A DNA stretch of 64,000 nt, from the NCBI GenBank assembly GCA_031310005.1, contig CM062384.1:806001-870000 (forward strand), given 5' to 3'. The notes beneath the pieces are model-generated. The model searched no databases. It was not told the DNA's origin and was given only the letters and a program-made list of their open reading frames with translations. Positions 56,519 through 64,000 of the stretch are shown here, piece by piece (the stretch's first letter is position 1; the number at the start of each line of letters is the position of its first letter). The position numbers were made by a program, and so were the translations under genes. Source of the stretch: Dactylellina haptotyla. Taxonomy: Eukaryota; Ascomycota; Orbiliomycetes; Orbiliales; Orbiliaceae.

Positions 56519-59500
56519 TTTGAACCGAAACGCTGTTTAAAAATCCCTTTGCCAAGATCAACCTCCCATATAAAGCTTATAAATTTTCAAGTTACCGCTG
56601 CCCCAGCGGATACAAGGCACCTTCATCTTGTCGCGCGGGTAGATAGTGGACATATTATATATTCCCCTCCTACAATATTGCACACATAATCAGGAGCTCG
56701 AGGACCTCTTCTGCAGACAAAATCTTGCGCCCCCTAGAAAAGGGAAAGGTGCAGTGAGTGATACGGAATAGTGCAAAACTTAACATACAAATGTTCAACA
56801 TGAGCCTGTCAAATCCTAGAAACAAGCCAAGCTTGGTAACTGTGCCGCGCTTATACAGATTCTGCTGACTGTCGCACGCAGTCGGACACGCAGCCGGTTA
56901 TCAGATTCTTGCCTAATTCTGATCGCGGGACCTAAAAATACTCCTCCTCCTTTCCGTAAGGGAATTGGGCGACGCATACATGCAATTAAGTATCTCAAAT
57001 ACTGTGAGCGTTCACTTGATTGTTCGCTTCTCAACTGAGGGAATCGGCAGGTGCTCATGATCCGATATAAACTTGCCAAGCGCGCGTAACACGAAAGACG
57101 AGCAAGGGTAGAGTTTTCTCAGTATGTAAATTCAAGCTTATAGATTCGAATGAAAAGGACTAAAAATCCATTCAATAATGATACAAAATGAAATTTTTGA
57201 ATTGTGAAGCTTCCTCGTATCGATCATGTTAAAATTGTCGCATTGGTGTGGCTTGGCACTAATGTGGATGGTATTTGCAATGCGGAGTCATTCAGGCACT
57301 GTGCCACATCTAAGGCTCTCGAGAATTGTCCCGTTGACCATGAGCCGCCTTGGCTTACTTGGAAATATACTTGGAATGGTATCATGCCATTACTGTCACT
57401 AGTCCCAAAATCTGGAAATGCAGTCCTCAAGGTCGTAGATTTTTCTGCGTACTATTGCAGGGATGTCGTACATCCAGGCCCAGCCAGTTCGCATGTAGGT
57501 GGTGTGTTGAGTGCAGCGCGGAATATTGATTCCTCCAATTCACACACTGGAGATATCTGGCTTACTTAATCTGATATCAAGCGCTTTTATCCAAGTACCG
57601 TCGGAATATAGATATCGATGATAACCACCGCTTTTCATATTCCCACAATCTCTATTGAAGAAACGCCCTCCAATACTACATCCCTAGATCACAGCTCTAA
57701 CGTAGCTAACCTAAGATTCTAGATTGTCTTGGGTCATACTGGATCATCCCCGATCACATTTATTAAGGAATCGAAGGAGATGGAAATATAGCCAATGAAG
57801 CCAGAGCTCTACCATGCATATCCGCAGACAGTTCTACAGTTCAAGACGCTGCGGCAAAATTTCGAAGATCGGGAGTCAGGATTGAAGAGTCTCCACTGAA
57901 CGAAAAGAAGGATGAACCCCACTTTCCCGATCCAACCTCGCCGATGTCCCTTTGGTGGAACCATGCGGTGTCGATTGGACTCTCATGCTTCTCGTTAGCG
58001 TGTTGAACACCAATTTTTCCTCGTCCAAACCCATAATTTTTGCCAAAATTTCTTAGCGTCGGAAATTAGGTGCACCAAGCGCCTCAAACCCAATATCACA
58101 GGTTGCAAGCACCCAACGGGGAGAAAAAAAAGTAGCACCAACTCCAAGCTAGCTAGTCAGTTAGGTCTCGCACTCCAGGTTACCTATATTAGCTTCTTCT
58201 TCTTCTTGGTTTTCCCTTTTCCCCTTCCATTACTGTTGGTAATCTGAATAAACCCCACTTTAGGATATCTGTGCCTGGATTTTCGTTTGTCATCGATGGA
58301 AGAATCGGTTGAAATCAGAGAAATATCCCTTGGGCAGAAAGGCCTTAGCTTGCATCAAAGTACCTCTTAGCGTGCCATGGCAAACGGCCGACGGCTCAAT
58401 TTTTCTGGTTTCGAAATCTCCAGAGAAGTCCTCTTCTGTATGGCTCGTATCGGAACACTCGGGAGGAGTCGTTCCTACAACGCCCCTCACGGGACACTGA
58501 TATCATTCCGCTGCGACAGGCCGTTCGATCAGAGGAAAAAAGGTGGTGTGTTGGCGCAATTGCAATCTACAATCGATCGGAGTGCGATAATAGGGTAAAG
58601 CATGTTCGAAGTGAAGATGCAATGGAAGCTTCCATCTCTGCGAGAAAATCTGCACGCGAGCTGCCTGTGTTCTCGACAAATTTTCTCCATCAGCACGTAG
58701 TGGTGGGCAAAGCATTGGTAGCGGTGTGCGTGGAACCACTTTTCAACTTCTACCCGGATGTATTCAAACATCCGCGGGGAAGGGTGTAGTTGAGAGGAGA
58801 GGCAAGGAAAGTGAGGATAAAATTCTAAATTATAAGCTTAATCTTTCGATACGAGCACGCGTGCCCGCGACCCATATCACAGCCAGGAAGGAAAAACGTG
58901 CGAAATCCCGTCCTTCAGGTTGGCTATCTGGATACCGATATATGCATGAAGCACAGCATCTGTGCTTGCGCCTGGGGGAAGAAAGAAGCAAGGTCCTTGT
59001 GTTTTTCGCAACCCACTTGGGCGATTTTCTACTGCGATAGGCCTGGCCTGGCACTGGCTGTGAACCGAGGGATTGGAAACCAATCCGCTCGACGAACGTT
59101 TGGGAACATCACTCGAAAACCGCAGAGAGGGTGACATGGGAGGACTGGCCCCAGGAGCAAAAACGAGCAAATCAGCTCCCCGGGATTGCCGGACGCCCAC
59201 CCTTGGAAGCTACCTTACGCATATGGACGTAGCTTCGAGCTTCTCTTGCATGATGCATGGCTCTCCCATGGCGAGGGGCAATACTTTTTTTGTTGACCGT
59301 TGGCACTTAAAATTTTCGAGGGACACACTTTTTTTTTGATAGCACCACCACAGATATACATGAGACTAGTGATAAAAAGGTCGGCCGTCGGTGTTAGGCG
59401 GAGCTGTTCGCCTCGCTTCTTCTCCGAAGCGGCCGGCACGTTGTCGTCGTCGTCGCTGAAGCAGTCAATCAGAGGACCGGGCTCTCTCGCCTGGGCGAAT

Positions 59501-60651
59501 TGAGGTGGATGGGACGTCAAGGCGCATCGGTGAAGAGGGTTCGTGATCTCCCGACGATGCATACAGACCAGCGTCCGGATGGGTACTGGTACATGAATAC
59601 ATGAAGATGGCTCCAATTGACGGTCGGGGATTGCTGCACCATGCGCGTGTTAATTGATGTAAACGAGAGAGAGCCCGGTCCTGGCTAACTCGGAATTCGC
59701 AAGGACCAATTTATTTTTTATTTTTTTCCCATTGTCGTCCGTCCTCCTCCTCCGCCAGAATCTCGACTAGCAGACAAGCTCGAAACACCAAGTCTTTTTT
59801 TATATACCCCTCCACCTCACCTCCAACCATCTGTCTCTCTTTCGTTTTAGAAGAACCACTCCTCCCCCCCTTCCACCATGCCGAACCTCAATCCTCTCTC
59901 GTAGTGCTGCCTCCGTCTCTCCTCTCATTGTCCCTCTCTCCCTCTCTTTTCCCTCGTTTGGCTTGCTGCTGTGGACCCCAGGACTGGTCCGGTAATAGTA
60001 ATACTTCGGTCTCCTATACCCGACTGAGAGAGAAAAAAGCTTAGACTTTTTTCTTCGCACCACTACTGCTACACCACTAGCTACTACTCTCCTCCTCCTT
60101 CTCCTCGCCCTCCTCGTCCTCCTCTACCCCCCAAGAAAACCCACCCCCAGATCCGGCGGGACGTCTAGGCACCTTGCTTGGGTCTTGTTGCGTGACCCCA
60201 AACGAGAAAAACTCTTTCTCCTCGGTGCTGGAGGTTTCTCTCTGCCTCGTCCAATTCCGCCAGAACCGCATTCTTTTCTCCTCGTGCCACGTCTTTTTTT
60301 CTTTTCTTTTCTTTCTTCTTCCAATCGTTCCGGAATCCTTCTCGAACAGCCTACCTGGGTGCATTCGTTTTTTCTCCAACCGGAACGGGACCCTGTTCGG
60401 ACGACAGCTCAGGGCCTCACACTCACCTCAGCTCAAACCCGAACATCCCTTATAGCTTAGCTCCCAACAGCCAGAAACTCTACCCAGAGGCCGAAAACTC
60501 TCCAGAAACCGTCGGGAGGTCCGGACCTGCACACTTCCAATTCCGAGTTCAAATAACCGCTCGTTCTCTCCCTCAGTTCCAAATATCGCGAATCCCCCAG
60601 AAACCCGACATTTCCCCAAAAAACCCTACCGCGGAACGGTAGACAGCAGAC
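56519..60651. other. Gene-poor region and long pyrimidine-rich leader
   Basis: About 4.1 kb. A retroelement relic lies at 57733-57960. Other open frames (57204-57569, 58309-58771, 58726-59200) show no domain I trust. From about 59730 to 60350 the plus strand is strikingly rich in C and T, with runs of CTCCTC and CTTTTC, and is most likely the promoter and 5' leader of the Nudix gene. Confidence 0.5.
57733..57960 (+). mobile_element. Decayed RNase H fragment of a non-LTR retroelement
   Basis: The plus-strand frame near 57739 reads W-I-I-P-D-H, then a TAA, then GIEGDGNIANEARAL, close to the RNase H motif of fungal LINE elements (W-x-P-G-H-x-G-I-x-G-N-E-x-A-D-x-x-A). The internal stop and the changed glycine fit mutational decay. 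No reverse transcriptase or ends are recognisable nearby, so only a short remnant is left. Short motif matches like this can arise by chance. Confidence 0.35.
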
Positions 60652-61427
60652 ATGGCGCAGACTTCGACAACATCATACGCCCAGTCGAGTTCGAGTGCAC
60701 ACCAGAGATCGATGGAAGCTCGCGTTGGGAGGACAAAACAACGTAATTTCTCTATTCCCCTGAAAAAACCCATATAATACCATAAGCAATACTCTGCACT
60801 TTTCGCGAAGAATTGTATGCGCACAGCATACTTTTTTCTTCAACAGAAACCCGCGTGTGGTTCTACTCCTGTCCAAATATCCGGGTGGAGACACGAGACG
60901 ACGTTCTCGCCTGGCTTCTCCGCAGTCAAAATCCCCCTTCAAATTGAGTTTTGGCACAAAAGTCAAAAGATTTACTTTTTCGCAACCCAGAAGCTTACTG
61001 TTTACTCTTTCGAATAGGCTACGCTACCGACGGATCCCGCCTCGTCGCCGGAATCGTCCCCCTATCCTCGGATAAAACCAAAGTCCTAATCGTCGAGTCC
61101 ACACGGAAACCAAACGGCTGGGTCCTGCCCAAAGGCGGTTGGGAGACGGACGAAGATACAGCCGAGCTCGCGGCGCAGCGGGAAGCGTGGGAGGAAGCCG
61201 GCATCACAGGAAAGGTCACAAAATCGCTAGGCCAGATCCGAGATAACAGGACGACTGTCAAGGCGATCTATATGTTCTTCGAGATGATTGTCGGGGAAGA
61301 ATTAACCGAGTGGCCCGAGATGAAGAAGAGGAAGCGGAAGTGGGTCTCATATAAAGATGCATATGAGAAGTTTGGAAGCAGGTCAGAAATGCTAGAGGCA
61401 TTAGACCGGTCGAGTATAGCAAAATAA
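60652..61427 (+). CDS. Nudix hydrolase, diphosphoinositol polyphosphate phosphohydrolase type
   Basis: Two exons, 60652-60742 and 61018-61427, with a 275-nt intron in phase 1, give 166 residues. The exon 1 end SMEARVGRTKQR runs straight into YATDGSRLVAGIVPLS in exon 2, a junction matching fungal Aps1/Ddp1 proteins. The Nudix box is at about 70-93: GGWETDEDTAELAAQREAWEEAGI, with the REAWEE metal-binding glutamates intact. There is one extra residue between the first conserved Glu and RE compared with the textbook spacing; the same spacing occurs in yeast Ddp1 as I recall it. Family members hydrolyse inositol pyrophosphates, diadenosine polyphosphates and short polyphosphate, and so affect phosphate signalling. 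The first exon is short and would be missed without the splice. Confidence 0.92.
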
Positions 61428-63054
61428 AAAAAAAAGACTCGAAGCGATAATAGTGGAGACGTTCAAAACGGTATAAGGAGGAAGCTCCAAACGGAGACCG
61501 CATTCCTCAGCCTAGAAACGAGGGGACCCGAGAAGGCATCGAGAGCCCGGGAACGCGTGAAGCGCTCTCCTACTTACTTCCTCGTTTCCTGTTCACTTTT
61601 CTGCTTCTTCGCTTTTACGGTTTCTTTATTCGTTTGCTTTGCTGCGACCATAGTATAATCTCCAAAATCCAGGTTTTATTTGCTTTTCGCTTTTAACCAA
61701 AAATTAAGCTCGGGAAACAAAAACGGTTCTACAGGCGTTCTTGCACTTTATCCTACCCTCAAAAGATCTCCATCTCCTTTGCTTTTCTTCTTTCTTGTTT
61801 CAATCTATATTGCGCAAGGAGTTCGATGTCTACTGGCTGTATACTTTGATTTCTGCAAATGGTGCTTGGCCTCTTTCTCCTCCTTCTCCCTCCTTGTATC
61901 TCATAAATGATACATTTCCAAACCTTTTCTTTTCTTTTCTTTTTCTTTCTCGATAGAATAGAACCATCTACGACAGACAAATAAACAAATCCAACGAAGA
62001 GAATTAGACTTTTCGGAATTTTGGTATCCCACGCGGAAGCAAAAGTACGAAAGCTGGTGTCTAATATTATCCAATTGATATCCAAACCCCGTTCAGAAGA
62101 GCTATCTCAATATTATTTCGTGATCCAATAGCAGACTGTAAACATCGACAAAATCGAATATAAAACGACCAATCCGAACAATTAATATTCTGCCACATGC
62201 GCAGCTATACCTATAAAAGCGCCTCGATATCTATAGCTTCCAGCTGGTATGCATGCATAACATCCAATGTTAACCACCAACAGATATCCGTGCACACGAC
62301 CCATCCCCCAATTCGCAGAAACCTGGAAGCCGCAAAACGAAACGTTGTTTTGAGCCGTCCGCGTTCTTGGAAATTCTAGAAACATGCGGTCATACGTTGA
62401 CCCTCGCCCCTGTGGCTCCAATTATACGTACAGACACAGATATGTCTGCCGCGGTGTCGTCCGGCCCCCATGCGCATCTGCGCGGTCAAGGACCAACCTT
62501 GCTCGTCCGTCGACAACCGAAACGAAACCTCCGCCCACCCGGCCCGGACGACGCAGACGCAGATCTTCTCACAAGCTCTCCTTGTGCCCTTTGGAAAAAG
62601 AAGACCCATTGGGTCAGAAGGTGGGGGTTTGTTGGCTGCAGGTGGAATTCTGTAATACCCCGCCATTGATTAAAATCTGCCGTATCAGCACCACGATCCG
62701 CATACCCATTGCCCCGCCAGAAAGTAGTAATTACTTACTCCCTACCCCATTCCCCGTATAAATCTTACCTAACAACCTGCATTCCCCCAAGACTCTTCTT
62801 CTCTTCCAAGAATCCTTCCCCCATATTTCCTCCTCAACATCTTTAAAAAGAAAAAGGAGATCGGGTTTTGATATCTCCTCGGAAATACCATATAACCCAA
62901 CCCACACAGCTCCCAGCTCAAGCTCAAAACTCCATCCAATTACCCTCTCAGCTCGCGCGCACGTGCCCGCATCATTCGATCGGAGTTCAAGAATCCTCCA
63001 AGTTTCGAAAATATAATTAAATCTTCTTTCCTTCCCGGGGTATAATTGATAACT
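61428..63054. other. Intergenic, no gene seen
   Basis: About 1.6 kb between the Nudix and UreG genes. Pyrimidine-rich tracts occur near 61560-61630 and 61780-61960. The region upstream of 63055 is the UreG promoter. A long minus-strand open frame at 62731-63540 is a shadow that overlaps UreG exons 1 and 2. Confidence 0.5.
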
Positions 63055-63879
63055 ATGTCTCAAACGCACTCTCACGACGGTGGGGCAGCACACTCCCACG
63101 ACGGCTTCAACGCGCAAGAACACGGCCATTCCCATGAAATCCTCGACGGGCCCGGGTCCTACCTCGCACGTGAGCTGCCAATTGTCGAGGGCAGGAACTT
63201 CAAGGAGCGGGCGTTTACCGTTGGTATCGGCGGGTATGTGTAGTTTCTTTTGCGCTCTGGCTGGTTTTTTATGACGTACGCGGGGTGTCGCATGACAGGT
63301 CCGAACTGCATCCGCGGCGAGGTTGACGGGTTCTGTCCGATGTCTATACAAACAAAGAAATAATCGAAACGACAGAGGAAAGACGGATATGCAATGAAGT
63401 AATTGAATTAATAAAGCTAATGGATCGAAATAATTGATTCGCAGGCCTGTTGGATCCGGCAAGACGGCGCTAATGCTTGCCCTCTGTCTCGCCCTCCGCG
63501 ACAAATACAACATTGCCGCCGTCACAAACGACATCTTCACCCGGTATGATTATATTCTCAGTTCTCTCCCATAGCCCTTCTATCCACATACGAAAGATTA
63601 TATTATAATTGTAAATATATACTAATCCTACTATTTCAATGAAACAGGGAAGACCAAGAATTCCTCGTCCGCAATTCCGCCCTCCCATCAGAGCGTATTC
63701 GCGCCATCGAAACCGGCGGGTGCCCACACGCCGCCGTTCGCGAAGACATCTCGCAGAACCTCCACGCGCTCGAAGATCTCCACAAGGAGTTCAACACGCA
63801 AATACTCCTGATTGAATCTGGTGGCGACAATCTGGCAGCGAATTACAGCAGGGAACTGGCAGACTTTATCATCTACGTT
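63055..63879 (+). CDS. ureG: Urease accessory GTPase UreG (5' part; gene runs past window end)
   Basis: UreG is the SIMIBI-class GTPase that delivers nickel to urease with UreD, UreF and, in bacteria, UreE. Exons seen: 63055-63233, 63445-63543 and 63648-63879; a donor at 63880 (GTACGT) leads out of the window. The N-terminus is His-rich ([13 protein letters not shown]...HGHSH), a likely nickel reservoir common in fungal and plant UreG. Then [17 protein letters not shown] (P-loop), [15 protein letters not shown] (Mg/switch region), [15 protein letters not shown] (the conserved CPH nickel site) and [10 protein letters not shown]. About 170 residues are present of some 280. The start ATG follows a pyrimidine-rich leader. 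Urease itself and the other accessory genes are not in the window. Confidence 0.96.
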
Positions 63880-64000
63880 GTACGTTTTTCAATCCTCACC
63901 ATTCCCCCTTCTATCAGATATCCACACTTCAAAATATTACCCCGAAAAGGATATAACATGCGAAATCAATGCATTTCCCCCCTTTCTAACAAAAAACAAA

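Noticed and set aside
62731-63540. 269-codon open frame on the minus strand
   Set aside because: It overlaps UreG exons 1 and 2 in antisense and shows no domain.
1-64000. CRISPR arrays, bacterial operons or prophage
   Set aside because: Spliced genes, CBM1 and fungal enzymes throughout show eukaryotic nuclear DNA; no regular spaced repeats were seen.

Overview
The window is nuclear DNA from a filamentous ascomycete (Pezizomycotina). The evidence is many short GT-AG introns (about 50-140 nt, one of 275 nt) with CTAAC/CTRAC-like branch sites, a fungal CBM1 on a pectate lyase, a fungal-type aminoadipate reductase, and gene relics whose stop codons look like C-to-T/G-to-A decay. I could not fix the class or genus; the secreted pectate lyase suggests contact with plant material. 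Every multi-exon model below was built by hand from splice signals and checked for frame continuity.

Layout. 1-4.2 kb: a Get2-like gene running off the left edge (-) and a bHLH transcription factor (-), then a 6.8 kb gene-free stretch. 11.0-12.0 kb: a tRNA-Phe(GAA) gene that appears to carry a spliceosomal-type intron as well as the normal tRNA intron, then a small secreted protein (-). 14.0-16.2 kb: a broken ankyrin-repeat gene (+). 16.9-21.9 kb: SEC31 of the COPII coat (+) and a small unknown gene (+). 23.3-25.5 kb: a gene relic (-) and the arginyl-tRNA-protein transferase ATE1 in ten exons (+). 26.3-32.4 kb: a GT32 glycosyltransferase (+), a PL1 pectate lyase with CBM1 (-) and a cytochrome P450 (-). 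33-36 kb: gene-poor DNA with a WSC-domain relic killed by TGG-to-TAG type changes. 36.7-40.2 kb: a kinase-like protein (+), mitochondrial ribosomal protein uL16m (-) and a four-helix membrane protein (-). 42.2-51.7 kb: three genes on the minus strand, anthranilate synthase component I, aminoadipate reductase, and an unusual 667-residue protein joining a region resembling the MpaB/rubber-oxygenase family to a complete cis-prenyltransferase. 53.9-56.5 kb: a five-exon membrane protein of unknown role (-). 57.7 kb: a decayed non-LTR retroelement fragment. 60.6-61.4 kb: a diphosphoinositol-polyphosphate-type Nudix hydrolase (+). 63.0 kb to the end: the 5' half of the urease accessory GTPase UreG (+).

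Most genes are housekeeping and do not form one pathway: COPII transport, tail-anchored protein insertion, the N-degron pathway, mitochondrial translation, tryptophan and lysine synthesis, urease maturation. Accessory parts (pectate lyase, P450, secreted protein, ankyrin relic, cis-prenyltransferase fusion) lie between them, next to gene-free and decayed DNA.

The two observations I would check first are the tRNA-Phe gene with two different kinds of intron (11055-11200) and the oxygenase-like/cis-prenyltransferase fusion (49721-51724).
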